Source of the DNA: JAEUIZ01 sp046155605
GTDB taxonomy: Bacteria; Planctomycetota; Phycisphaerae; Phycisphaerales; UBA1924
DNA length: 64,000 bases
Direction of reading: 5' to 3'
Assembly (NCBI GenBank): GCA_046155605.1
Contig: JBJXFQ010000098.1
Location: 41,189-105,188, forward strand
In this document: positions 1 to 8,454 of the stretch, in pieces
Layout of the letters: each line of letters opens with the position of its first letter
How positions within the stretch are numbered: the stretch's first letter is position 1
Made by a program: the position numbers and the translations under genes
Notes under the pieces: model-generated
Seen by the model: only the letters and a program-made list of their open reading frames with translations
What the model was told of the DNA's origin: nothing
Database searches by the model: none

Positions 1-1276
1 GCCGCGCCTCGTCCTCCTCCGAGATCACCTCGAGTTCGACCCGCGCGACATCACGGACCAGGGCGGCGAACTCGTCGGCGTTCTTTGCAAGCCGGCACGC
101 CGCCGTCCCGATCACGCGGATCGGCCGCGCCCCATATCCCTCGGCAATCGTCCGCATCCGCGCGATCGCGCTCGCCGAGCGCCCCATCGCCTCGCGCTCC
201 AGTCGGCCTGTTATGCTCAACCCCGCGCCAAGCCGGGACGCCTCGCGCTCGTCGTCCAGCACCCGGTGCGTCCCGTCGTCGCGCACCTCCGCGACCAACA
301 GGCGGATCGAGTTGGTGCCCACGTCGATCGCCGCGCACCGCCGCGAGCCGACCGCCGCCGCTTGACCGTTGACTCCGGCCACTGCGGGCAACGCTGCAAC
401 ACGAGGTGGCGCGACGGCACGCTCGACCCGCGCCAACACCGCCGTCAGACCGGTTGATCCATCCGCGAGCGCCACCTGCGCCTCCGCCAGCCGCCGATCT
501 CGCAGGGCTTCCGCACGCCCCACCAGCGCCGCGACCTGCGGGCGGCTCGCCGAGATCAACGGCCGCAACGCTTCCGCGAGCGCCGCCGCATCCCCGCACG
601 AACCCAGCCCAGTCTGCAACCGCGCGAGTTCACCCGCAACCCCCCCCAGCGCCGGCAGCGCGTCCGCGAACACTTCCGCGCCATACCGCAACTTCTTGAT
701 CGCCAGCCGCAACTCGTGCAGGTCCTCCGCGTCCGTCGCGCCCTCCAGCGCGCGCACCTCCGCGGCCAGCCCCGCCACGCACGCCCTCGCCGCATCAACG
801 ACCGTCGGCGGCGGGTCCGCGCGGCGCCGCACACGCCGCCACGCGAGCCGCAACTGATCCGGCGCGACGCGGCGGCATCGCTCGCGAAGGCGCCCCTCGG
901 CGCGCGCACGCTCGCGCCCGATCCCCTCCACCAGTTCTTCGATCGTCTCCCGGAGCGCGCCCCCGGCGTGCGCCGCAACCTCACCGAGCAGCGCCGCACG
1001 CACGTCGGCGTCCCGGACTCGGCCCGCCGCGCGCCGAAGCATGGCCAGCCGCGCGCGCACACGGCGGGTCGCACCACGCCGCAGCACCCCGCCGAACGCT
1101 CCGAGCGCCGCTTCCGTGCGCCGCGTCGACACCCGCAACTGGTGGATCGCATCGGCATCCGTCGCTGGCCCATCGGCGAGGATCGAGCGGAGTCGCTTCA
1201 GGCGCGCGCGAACGACCTTTCGCGCGGCATCGCACGCCGGAGATTGCGGATCGAACTGTGTGGTCTTCGTCGCCAC
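1..1276 (-). CDS. CHAD domain - Ppx/GppA phosphatase fusion (partial, C-terminus outside window)
   Basis: One uninterrupted frame runs from a GTG at 1276 to the window edge, 425 codons with no stop. Residues about 8-270 form a CHAD domain, a helical polyphosphate-binding fold: conserved His/Arg/Lys-rich helices read HQLRVSTRR near the start and HELRLAIKKLRYG further on. After a linker, residue 315 onward reads AIDVGTNSIRLLV, the phosphate-1 motif of exopolyphosphatase/GppA enzymes, followed by a GTAACR segment. The protein therefore probably binds and hydrolyses polyphosphate (or pppGpp). An AAGGGG sequence lies 6 bases before the GTG. The gene is divergent from the ABC transporter at 1354. 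A C8 run at 640-647 is a possible slippage site, but the frame is intact as given. The catalytic C-terminal half is not visible. Confidence 0.87.
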   Translation of the reverse strand, partial: MATKTTQFDPQSPACDAARKVVRARLKRLRSILADGPATDADAIHQLRVSTRRTEAALGAFGGVLRRGATRRVRARLAMLRRAAGRVRDADVRAALLGEVAAHAGGALRETIEELVEGIGRERARAEGRLRERCRRVAPDQLRLAWRRVRRRADPPPTVVDAARACVAGLAAEVRALEGATDAEDLHELRLAIKKLRYGAEVFADALPALGGVAGELARLQTGLGSCGDAAALAEALRPLISASRPQVAALVGRAEALRDRRLAEAQVALADGSTGLTAVLARVERAVAPPRVAALPAVAGVNGQAAAVGSRRCAAIDVGTNSIRLLVAEVRDDGTHRVLDDEREASRLGAGLSITGRLEREAMGRSASAIARMRTIAEGYGARPIRVIGTAACRLAKNADEFAALVRDVARVELEVISEEDEAR

Positions 1277-1353
1277 GCCTTCGGCCCCTTCGCGATCTAT
1301 TGTAATCCGCCTTGCGCCGGCCTCCGACGCCGGCTTCGGAGCGAACCGATCCC

Positions 1354-2028
1354 GTGACGCACGCGCTGAACATCACCGGCCTTGAGTTCCGCTACCCGCA
1401 GTCGGAGCCGGATGGGCCGCCGGCGGTGCGGGTCAACTCGCTCCAACTGGCCAAAGGGGAGCAGGTATTGCTTGCGGGCGGCTCGGGCACCGGGAAGAGC
1501 ACGCTCCTGCACCTGATCGCGGGGCTGCTCGACCCGACCGCGGGCACGATTTGGGTCGACGGACAGGCTGTTCATGCGCTGCACGGCCCCGCACGGGATC
1601 GGTTTCGTGGGCGACGAATCGGGATGATTTTCCAGACATTCAACCTTCTCCACGGGTTTTCCACCATCGAGAACGTGATGGCAGGACTGATGTTCAGCGC
1701 GATCCCGCCGCGCGAGCACCGAACGCGGGCCGCGGCGCTGCTTAATGAACTGGGCCTAGCGCGGCACGATGCACCGGCGGATCGGCTCAGCGTTGGGCAG
1801 CAGCAGCGGGTGGCGGTGGCGCGTGCGCTGGCGTGCGAGCCGGCGCTGGTGCTGGCGGACGAGCCGACGGCGAGCCTCGACCCGGAGAACGCGGCGACGG
1901 CGATGGACCTGATCCAGACGGCGTGTCGGCATCGCGGCGCGGCGCTCCTTTGCACAAGCCATGACCCGGCGATGCGGGATCGCTTTGAGCGTCGCGAGTC
2001 GCTGGCCGAACTCGCGGGGAGTCGTTGA
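1354..2028 (+). CDS. ABC transporter ATP-binding protein (LolD/MacB type)
   Basis: A 224-residue ATPase subunit. Walker A GGSGTGKST is at 42-50, the signature LSVGQQQRVAVARAL starts at 145, Walker B LVLADE is at 165-170, and the switch TSHD lies near the end. Size and motifs fit the MacB/LolD/FtsE family, whose ATPases drive FtsX-type permeases in lipoprotein release, efflux or envelope signalling. The GTG at 1354 is preferred: it follows a CGGAGCG sequence and gives a normal N-terminus, while a TTG at 1312 would add 14 residues unlike the family. The stop is one base from the permease ATG at 2030, so the two are almost certainly co-translated. The substrate cannot be read from the sequence. 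Confidence 0.93.
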   Translation: MTHALNITGLEFRYPQSEPDGPPAVRVNSLQLAKGEQVLLAGGSGTGKSTLLHLIAGLLDPTAGTIWVDGQAVHALHGPARDRFRGRRIGMIFQTFNLLHGFSTIENVMAGLMFSAIPPREHRTRAAALLNELGLARHDAPADRLSVGQQQRVAVARALACEPALVLADEPTASLDPENAATAMDLIQTACRHRGAALLCTSHDPAMRDRFERRESLAELAGSR

Positions 2029-2029
2029 C

Positions 2030-3343
2030 ATGGCGCTGACGGATTTCACGATCATCCGCCGGAGCCTGACGGGGCGGCTGTTCTCGACGATCACGACAGT
2101 GCTGACGGTGGCCGTGGCCGTGGCGCTGCTGCTGGTGCTGCTGTCGATGCGGGACGCGGGACGGCGAGCGTTCGAGCGTGGCGGTGGGAACATCCACCTG
2201 CTGGTGAGCGCGGATGCCGACCCGCTGACGGCGGTATTGAACGGAGTGTTCTACGCGCGGCCACCGCGGGCACCGCTGACGTGGCGGCAGTACCAGACGA
2301 TCGCCGAGGGCTATCCGCTGGACTTTGCGGTGCCGATCGCGCAGGGGGACAGTTTCCGTGGGTTTCCGGTGCTGGGGACGACGGAGGAGTTCTTTGCGAA
2401 GGTGACGCCGCTGCCGGATCGAGGCTGGTCGTTCGCGCGAGGCGAGGCGTTCAAGGGCGACTTTCAGGTGGTGCTGGGCGCGGAGGCCGCGCGAGCGACA
2501 GGCAAGAAGGTGGGCGACACGATCGAGTTGACGCACGGGACGCCGCAGTCGCGCGCCGCGATGGAAGCGGCGCTTGTGCATGAAGAGTTCCGGTTCACGG
2601 TCGTCGGCGTGCTCGGGGCCAACGGCACGAGCCACGACCGGGCGATTTTCACGAGCCTTCAGAGCCTATGGATCATCCATGTTCAGGACCGTGTCGCGAA
2701 GGCCGAGCCTGGGACTGGTGCTGCGAAGAAGGAACACGGCGAGCGACTCGCCACGGCGGCGGATCTCACCGATCGCGATCGCCTGCTGACGGGGATCTAC
2801 CTCCGGGTAGCGACGCGGCCTGGTCAGAACGCGACGGCGATGCTGCCGGTGGTCTTTGACCAACTGCGCAAGCAAGGCGGATTCACGGTGGCGCAGCCGA
2901 AGCAGGAGATCGATCGTCTTTTCGCCATTGTCGGCAACATCGACCAGATTCTCGTGGCGATGGCGGGCGCGGTGATGGCCTCGAGCGGGATCGCGATCAT
3001 GCTGGCGCTCTACAACTCGATGGAGCAGCGCCGGCGGCAGATCGCGGTGCTGCGCGTGCTCGGGGCGAGCCAGGGGCGGGTGTTCATGCTGGTGCTGACG
3101 GAATCGGCGATGCTGGGGCTGATGGGGGCGGTGCTCGGCTTGCTGGCGGCGTCGGTCGGCGGGCTGGTGGTGGCATCGGTGATGCGTGAGCGACTGGGAT
3201 TGATCGTGGATCCGCTCCTGCCGCTGGATGTGGCGCTGCCGATCGTGATGCTGGCGGTCGCGTTGGCGGCGGTAGCGGGGCTGGTACCGGCGCTGCTGGC
3301 GTATCGGACGAGCGTGGGGCGTGGGCTGAGGCCCGTGGGATAG
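2030..3343 (+). CDS. FtsX-like ABC transporter permease
   Basis: 437 residues. One transmembrane segment lies near residues 19-37, followed by a long periplasmic MacB-PCD-like domain (about 45-300), then three hydrophobic segments at the C-terminus with a cytoplasmic RRRQIAVLRVLGAS loop. That loop is the typical FtsX coupling motif contacting the ATPase. The topology is that of type VII ABC systems, which move material or force within the envelope rather than import solutes. The ATG at 2030 directly follows the ATPase stop; an upstream in-frame start at 1961 lies inside the ATPase gene and is unlikely. The partner downstream at 3398 is a DUF3299 protein, a combination also seen in proteobacterial operons. 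Confidence 0.92.
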   Translation: MALTDFTIIRRSLTGRLFSTITTVLTVAVAVALLLVLLSMRDAGRRAFERGGGNIHLLVSADADPLTAVLNGVFYARPPRAPLTWRQYQTIAEGYPLDFAVPIAQGDSFRGFPVLGTTEEFFAKVTPLPDRGWSFARGEAFKGDFQVVLGAEAARATGKKVGDTIELTHGTPQSRAAMEAALVHEEFRFTVVGVLGANGTSHDRAIFTSLQSLWIIHVQDRVAKAEPGTGAAKKEHGERLATAADLTDRDRLLTGIYLRVATRPGQNATAMLPVVFDQLRKQGGFTVAQPKQEIDRLFAIVGNIDQILVAMAGAVMASSGIAIMLALYNSMEQRRRQIAVLRVLGASQGRVFMLVLTESAMLGLMGAVLGLLAASVGGLVVASVMRERLGLIVDPLLPLDVALPIVMLAVALAAVAGLVPALLAYRTSVGRGLRPVG

Positions 3344-3397
3344 CGGCCTAGTTGACATAGGATTGAGCGGCGGGCGAGCAGAATCTGGAGCGCTGGA

Positions 3398-4615
3398 ATG
3401 CGAGTTTTCTGGGCGTTAATCTTGCTCTTGGCGGCGGGCGCTGGCGTGATGCTGTTCCGCAAGCCGAGCGTGCCGGCGGATGTGCCGGCGACGCGCGGAC
3501 GCGGAGCGGCGGCCGCTGCGCCGGCGAGCGCGTCGAAGCCAGTGTCGTCGGAGCAGGCGAAGCCGATGCCGACGGAAACGAAAGCGACCGAGGCAACGAG
3601 GCCACAGGAGTCGGGCGCGGCCGAGCCGAAGATCGTTCCGCCGTCGGCTGGCGCGGCTGCTTCGGCTGCGTCGGCACCGGTGTCCGTCGCGCCACCGATT
3701 TCCGAGGCGCAGGTGCCAGGCACGGACAACTCGAGGGCAAAGGCCGCGGAGCCGAATGCCGTGGTTGAGAGCGGCAAGGCGATTCCGACTGGAACTCAGG
3801 CTGTGCCGAAGGCAGAGATTCCGGCTCCGAAGATCGAGCCGCCCGCCCCGAAGCCGGTAGTGCCCGAAGGTGCGACGCCACTTGCACCAGTGACGCCGCC
3901 TGCTTCGGCACCGGCGACACCGGCACCAGTGACCGTGCCGAACGCACAAGACAAGCCTGTGCCGGCGACTCCATCGGCACCGGGAACGAGCCTTTCTCCC
4001 GCGGAATCGCCGAAGACGGTGGGCGAACCGAAACCGGCCGTGGCCGAGCCGAAAGTTGCTGAAGGCGGAGCGGCATTGCCCGACGGGCAAGCAGTCGCGG
4101 GCGACGGCCCATCGCCGGCCGCGAGCGAAATGCCCGAGATCGAGCGGCGCGAGGACGGGTCGATGCTCGTCGAAAAGAAGTATGTGATGCATGGGAAGGG
4201 AACCGCCGAGGAGCCGTATAAAGTTACATGGGACCACTTGCTCTCGGCACAGGAAGATTATGTGCCGCGCGAGGGCCGCAAAAAAATCCCCGCGAGGATC
4301 GCAATGCTGCACGAGAAGCATGTGGAGGTCGCGGGGTATGTGGCGTTCCCGCTGATGGCGGATTCGGCGGACGAGTTGCTGTCGATGATGAACCAGTGGG
4401 ACGGGTGCTGCATCGGCGTGCCGCCCACGCCCTATGACGCGATCGAGGTGCGGCTGGCAAAGGTGGTCGAGGGCAAGGAGCGGCAGACAACGTTCGGGAT
4501 CGTGCGCGGGCGGCTGCTGGTCTCGCCGCACCTGGTCGGCGGGTGGCTCGTGGGGCTGTATGTGATGGATCAGGCGACGCTGAAGCCCGAAGCGTTCAAC
4601 GGGTTTGCACCGTAG
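3398..4615 (+). CDS. membrane-anchored DUF3299 protein with long Pro/Ala/Glu-rich linker
   Basis: 405 residues. A hydrophobic N-terminus (3-17) acts as signal peptide or anchor. About 220 residues of Pro, Ala, Glu and Lys-rich low-complexity sequence follow and probably span the periplasm. The C-terminal 150 residues are a DUF3299 domain: a segment around KHVEVAGYVAFPL, then GCCIGVPPTPYD with its Cys pair. The function of DUF3299 is not established. Family members are commonly encoded beside MacB-like ABC transporters, and the gap of 54 bases from the permease fits an operon. The Cys pair suggests metal binding or a disulfide. The domain assignment is solid; any role in transport is inferred from context. 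Confidence 0.8.
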   Translation: MRVFWALILLLAAGAGVMLFRKPSVPADVPATRGRGAAAAAPASASKPVSSEQAKPMPTETKATEATRPQESGAAEPKIVPPSAGAAASAASAPVSVAPPISEAQVPGTDNSRAKAAEPNAVVESGKAIPTGTQAVPKAEIPAPKIEPPAPKPVVPEGATPLAPVTPPASAPATPAPVTVPNAQDKPVPATPSAPGTSLSPAESPKTVGEPKPAVAEPKVAEGGAALPDGQAVAGDGPSPAASEMPEIERREDGSMLVEKKYVMHGKGTAEEPYKVTWDHLLSAQEDYVPREGRKKIPARIAMLHEKHVEVAGYVAFPLMADSADELLSMMNQWDGCCIGVPPTPYDAIEVRLAKVVEGKERQTTFGIVRGRLLVSPHLVGGWLVGLYVMDQATLKPEAFNGFAP

Positions 4616-4634
4616 CAACGATCGAGCCGGGCGG

Positions 4635-5510
4635 TTATGGACGATTGAAGAGAGGTGGCGCGGCCCAGCGCATCTTGTCGACGAGCGTGCTCCAATAGGA
4701 GCCGCGGGGATTGCGTACAAAGACGATCGGTCGCTCGTCTCGGCGTATGGTGATTCGCTCGCCCTCTTCGAGGTGGGTGCGGACCTGTCCGTCAAGCACG
4801 AGCGCGGTGCCGTGCTGGACGGCGCTGCCGCGGTTGATGCGTCCGACGGCGAGTTCGACGGTCGAGCCCGCGCCGACGACGATGGGGCGGAACGAGAGCG
4901 AATGAGCGGCGATGGGCGTGATGACCATGGCGTCGACGTCGGGCGCGAGGATGGGGCCGCCGGCGGAGACGTTATAAGCGGTGGAGCCGGTGGGGGTCGA
5001 GACGATCATGCCGTCGCCGCTGATGGTCGGTCCGTCCAAGCCGTCGATGCGGAGCGTGAGGGAGATCATGCGATAGGGCGGGCCGGCGGTGACGACGGCC
5101 TCGTTGAGGGCGGCATCGGAGAGGCGCACACCGGAGCGACCCGCGACCTCGACGCGGAGCATGCGGATGGTTCGTGTGACGAGCGCGTCACTGGAGAGGA
5201 GCGTGGCGGCCTGCTCGCGCCATGACGCGCGGTCGAACTCGGCCAGGAAGCCGAGTTTGCCGAGGTTGACGCCGAGCAACGGCAGCGCGAGATCAGCGCA
5301 ACGGCGGGCCTGCGAGATGAGCGTGCCGTCGCCACCGAGGACGACAATGAGGTCCGCTCCGCGCATCGCGTCCGTGGCTGGCGCGCCCACGGCGGCGTCG
5401 AGTTCGGCGACGAGCCGGCCGTGACGTTCGATGAGCGCCCGCGCCTCGGCGGCGGCGTCGGCGCTCTCGGGCTTATCACGGTTGACCAGCAGCACGACGC
5501 CTCGGCGCAC
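4635..5510 (-). CDS. nadK: NAD kinase
   Basis: 291 residues, normal for bacterial NAD kinase, which makes NADP from NAD with ATP or polyphosphate. The GGDGT motif is at 59-63, followed by NLGKLGFLAEF, and the second family signature GDGMIVSTPTGSTAYN lies mid-protein with the LNEAV helix before it. The start is GTG at 5510. Its Shine-Dalgarno AAGGGAG overlaps the dxs stop codon 12 bases upstream, so translation is probably coupled. It is the last gene of the rsmB-EIIA-prenyl synthase-dxs-nadK run. The placement after dxs makes sense because the MEP pathway consumes NADPH. It converges with the DUF3299 gene. Confidence 0.96.
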   Translation of the reverse strand: MRRGVVLLVNRDKPESADAAAEARALIERHGRLVAELDAAVGAPATDAMRGADLIVVLGGDGTLISQARRCADLALPLLGVNLGKLGFLAEFDRASWREQAATLLSSDALVTRTIRMLRVEVAGRSGVRLSDAALNEAVVTAGPPYRMISLTLRIDGLDGPTISGDGMIVSTPTGSTAYNVSAGGPILAPDVDAMVITPIAAHSLSFRPIVVGAGSTVELAVGRINRGSAVQHGTALVLDGQVRTHLEEGERITIRRDERPIVFVRNPRGSYWSTLVDKMRWAAPPLFNRP

Positions 5511-5522
5511 GAGAAGGCTCCC

Positions 5523-7508
5523 TTAGCGATCGACCGCGTGCTCGGGGGCGGGCGCTGGCGCCTGGTGGGCGGCGCGTCGGCGCGATCGCTCGCCCGCGCG
5601 ACGGATTCCTCGAGCGATGCCGGCGGCATCAAGCCCGACCTCGGCGAGTTGGCTCGAACGCGAATCGTGATGGACCCATGAGTCGGGCAGCCCGAGGCGC
5701 ACGACGCCGGAGGCATCGAGGCCGAGTTCCTGGGCGGCATCGACGATGGCCGAGCCGAAGCCGCCGATGAGTGAGTGGTCCTCGAGGGTGACGATGGGCA
5801 CGCCGCGAGTGAGCAGGTCGCGGACGAGCGCGACATCGACGGGCTTGGCGAAGCGGGCGTCCCAGACGCCGACGCGGTACTCGGCGGCGAGGGATTCCGC
5901 GGCCTTGAGCGCGTCGAGCGCGGGCGTGCCGAAGGCGAGGACGGCGACATCGGGATCGCCGGCACCCAGCGGCCACGAGCCGCCGAGGAAGCGAGCGCGG
6001 CCGAGTTCGAACGCGGGGCAGGCGGAGGCGGCAAGGCGATCGGAGACGCGATCGCGCGGATAGCGGACGGCGCTGAGGCCGTCGTCGTACTCACGCATGA
6101 ACTCGATCGCGGCACGGAGGCTCGGCTCATCGATGGCGGCCAAGAGGCACGCGCCGGGCAGGGTGCGCAGGAGTGCGATGTCGCAGAAGCCGTGATGAAC
6201 CGCGCCGTCACCGCCGACGAGGCCCGCGCGATCGAGGCAAAGCCGGACGGGCAGGCTCTGGAGCGCGACTTCCTGAAAGGCCTGGTCGAAGGCACGCTGG
6301 AGGAAGGTGCTGTAGACGGCGAAGAACGGGCGGTAGCCGGTCTTGGCGAGGCCCGCCATCATGTCCATCGCGTGCGACTCGCAGATGCCGGTGTCCCAGG
6401 CGCGATCGGGGTGCTGCGCAAGGGCTCGCGTCAGGCCCGTGCCATCGGGCATGGCGGCGGTGCAGACGACGACCTTGGGATCGCGGGCGAGGAGGTCGAG
6501 CATGGCGTCGCCAAAGGCGGCGGTGAAGGATCGGCCATCGCTGGAGAGTTCGACGGAGTCGGGGTCGGTGGGCTCGACCTTGAAGGCGGGCGGCGAGTGG
6601 AACCGCTGCGAGTCGCGCTCGCTGAAGCCGTAGCCCTTGCCCTTGATCGTCTTGACGTGCAGGACCATGGGGCGATCGAAATCGCGGGCCCAGGAGAGAA
6701 ACTCGACGAGCGCGGGCAAGTCGTGGCCGTCGATGGGCCCGACGGTGACGAGTCCGAAATGCTCGAACCAGGCGCCTTCGGAAAGCATGGCCTTGGTCGC
6801 TTCGCCGGCCTTGTGATAAGCGCCATGCAAGAGCGAACCGCCAGGAACATGGCGCAAGATTTCCTTCGCGCCGCGCTTGAAGTCGGCGTAGAGGTTCGAC
6901 ATGCGGACGCGGTCGAAATACTGAGCGACGGCCCCCTGCGGGCGGCTGATCGACATGCCGTTGTCATTGAGGACGATGAGGAACTGCCGCGCGAGGGTGC
7001 CGGCGTTGTTGAGGCCTTCCATGGCGACGCCGTTGACGATGGAGGCATCGCCGATGAGGACAGCGACGCGGCGGCCGTCGGGGCGGGACTTGGGATCGAA
7101 GGACTCGTTGTTGAGGGTGTCGCCGCGGGCCATGCCGACAGCGGTGGAGATGCCGGTGCCGGCGTGTCCGACGCTGAAGAGGTCGAAGGGGCTTTCGCGC
7201 GGCTCGGGGAAACCTGCCATGCCGCCTTTGGATCGGAGTTTGTCGAGGAGGTGCTGGCGACCGGTGAGCAGTTTGTGGGGGTAGCACTGATGGCCGACGT
7301 CGAAGAGGAGCCGGTCGCGTGCGAAATCGAAGACGTAGTGCATCGCGAGGGTGAGCTCGACGACGCCGAGGTTTGGGGCGAGGTGGCCGCCGGTGCGAGA
7401 GACCTGGGAGCAGATGGCGTCACGAATCTCCGCCGCGATATCGGGCAAGCGCTCGAGCGGGAGGTTTCGCAGGTCGGCGGGAGAGGCGATGGACGACAGA
7501 AGTGTCAT
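5523..7508 (-). CDS. dxs: 1-deoxy-D-xylulose-5-phosphate synthase
   Basis: About 661 residues. The enzyme condenses pyruvate and glyceraldehyde 3-phosphate with thiamine diphosphate, the first step of the MEP isoprenoid pathway. Visible blocks are GHQCYPHKLLTGR and GHAGTGISTA in the N-terminal domain. The thiamine site is LIGDASIVNG...LNNAG, where the usual GDG reads GDA. The transketolase pyrimidine domain contains FDQAFQEVALQ and DRAGLVGGDG. The ATG at 7508 has GGAA just upstream; an in-frame ATG at 7529 would add seven residues. It follows the prenyl diphosphate synthase and precedes nadK, both on the same strand. Confidence 0.95.
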   Translation of the reverse strand: MTLLSSIASPADLRNLPLERLPDIAAEIRDAICSQVSRTGGHLAPNLGVVELTLAMHYVFDFARDRLLFDVGHQCYPHKLLTGRQHLLDKLRSKGGMAGFPEPRESPFDLFSVGHAGTGISTAVGMARGDTLNNESFDPKSRPDGRRVAVLIGDASIVNGVAMEGLNNAGTLARQFLIVLNDNGMSISRPQGAVAQYFDRVRMSNLYADFKRGAKEILRHVPGGSLLHGAYHKAGEATKAMLSEGAWFEHFGLVTVGPIDGHDLPALVEFLSWARDFDRPMVLHVKTIKGKGYGFSERDSQRFHSPPAFKVEPTDPDSVELSSDGRSFTAAFGDAMLDLLARDPKVVVCTAAMPDGTGLTRALAQHPDRAWDTGICESHAMDMMAGLAKTGYRPFFAVYSTFLQRAFDQAFQEVALQSLPVRLCLDRAGLVGGDGAVHHGFCDIALLRTLPGACLLAAIDEPSLRAAIEFMREYDDGLSAVRYPRDRVSDRLAASACPAFELGRARFLGGSWPLGAGDPDVAVLAFGTPALDALKAAESLAAEYRVGVWDARFAKPVDVALVRDLLTRGVPIVTLEDHSLIGGFGSAIVDAAQELGLDASGVVRLGLPDSWVHHDSRSSQLAEVGLDAAGIARGIRRAGERSRRRAAHQAPAPAPEHAVDR

Positions 7509-7569
7509 GGTTCCGGGCTTTTCGATCATATGCCGGGCGTCGCGCCGGCCGTGGTCCGTCGATCGTGTG

Positions 7570-8454
7570 TCAGGATTGCCGCAGTGCCAAGGTTGTGGCG
7601 AGGCTCGCCAGTCCCACCGCGGCATCGCCGAGGGGAATGAGCGCCGCGCGCGCGTCGCGCTGGAGCGTGGCGACCTCTTGCCGCGCGCCGTCGATGCCCA
7701 GGAAGCCGGGATAGGTGAGTTTGCCCGATGCAGCATCCTTACGGGTGCGCTTGCCGGCCTGTTCGGTGGAGGTCTCGACATCAAGAAGATCGTCAACGAT
7801 CTGGAACATGAGCCCGACGGCCTCGCCGAAGCGGGTGAGAGTGGCGAGTTGCGCTATCGACGCCGACCCGCTCATCCCGCCCATTCGGACGGCGGCGCGG
7901 ATGAGCGCCCCGGTCTTGTTGCGGTGGACGAGGCGGACCCGGTCGAGGTCCGATAGGCCCGTGGGCAGGCCGCCGAGCGTGTCGTAGACCTGTCCGGCGA
8001 TCATGCCGCCGGTGGCCGTGGCGAGTTCGCCAACGAGGGCGGCGGAGAGCGCGGGGTCGTCCTCGCCGTGGGCGAGGTGCTGGAAGGCGAGGGCGAGCAT
8101 GGCGTCGCCGGCAAGGATGGCCATGGACTCGCCGGCGTGGATGTGGAGCGTGGGTTTCCCGCGGCGGAGGTCGTCGTCATCCATCGCGGGAAGGTCGTCG
8201 TGAACGAGGCTGAAGGCGTGGATAAGTTCGATGGCGACGCCGGCCGGGAGCGAGCGAGCCGGGTCGCCGCCCGCGGCAGCGCAGGCGTGCCACGCGAGCG
8301 CGGGGCGGAGTCGCTTGCCGCCGCCGAGCGCGGCGTATCGGATGGCGGCGACGAGAGAATCCGGGAGCGGAAGGCCGTCGATGAAGCGTTCGAGGGCGTG
8401 TTCGATCTCGCCCAGACATGCCAGCGGGTCCGAGGTGGGCCCGGTGCGGGTCAG
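7570..8454 (-). CDS. polyprenyl (farnesyl/geranylgeranyl) diphosphate synthase, apparent CTG start
   Basis: 294 residues if translation starts at the CTG at 8454. The first Asp-rich motif DDLPAMD is at 86-92, the second is DDLLD about 100 residues before the end, and GGGKRLRP (about 44-51) precedes them. This is the FPP/GGPP synthase layout. Starting at the first ATG (8184) would delete the first Asp motif. The frame opens at a TGA near 8533 and has no ATG, GTG or TTG before that point. The CTG overlaps the stop of the EIIA gene as CTGA, and a strong GGAAGG lies 6 bases upstream, so a CTG start with translational coupling is the best reading. Chain length specificity is not determinable here. 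It neighbours dxs, as is common. Confidence 0.9.
   Translation of the reverse strand: MTRTGPTSDPLACLGEIEHALERFIDGLPLPDSLVAAIRYAALGGGKRLRPALAWHACAAAGGDPARSLPAGVAIELIHAFSLVHDDLPAMDDDDLRRGKPTLHIHAGESMAILAGDAMLALAFQHLAHGEDDPALSAALVGELATATGGMIAGQVYDTLGGLPTGLSDLDRVRLVHRNKTGALIRAAVRMGGMSGSASIAQLATLTRFGEAVGLMFQIVDDLLDVETSTEQAGKRTRKDAASGKLTYPGFLGIDGARQEVATLQRDARAALIPLGDAAVGLASLATTLALRQS

Noticed and set aside
3416..4795. Arg/His-rich frame antisense to the DUF3299 gene
   Set aside because: Composition is the typical shadow of a Pro/Ala/Glu-rich gene, and it also crosses into nadK.
5775..7640. Long open frame antisense to dxs
   Set aside because: It mirrors the high-GC third-position pattern of dxs; the translation has no recognisable domain and the dxs frame is full length with catalytic motifs.
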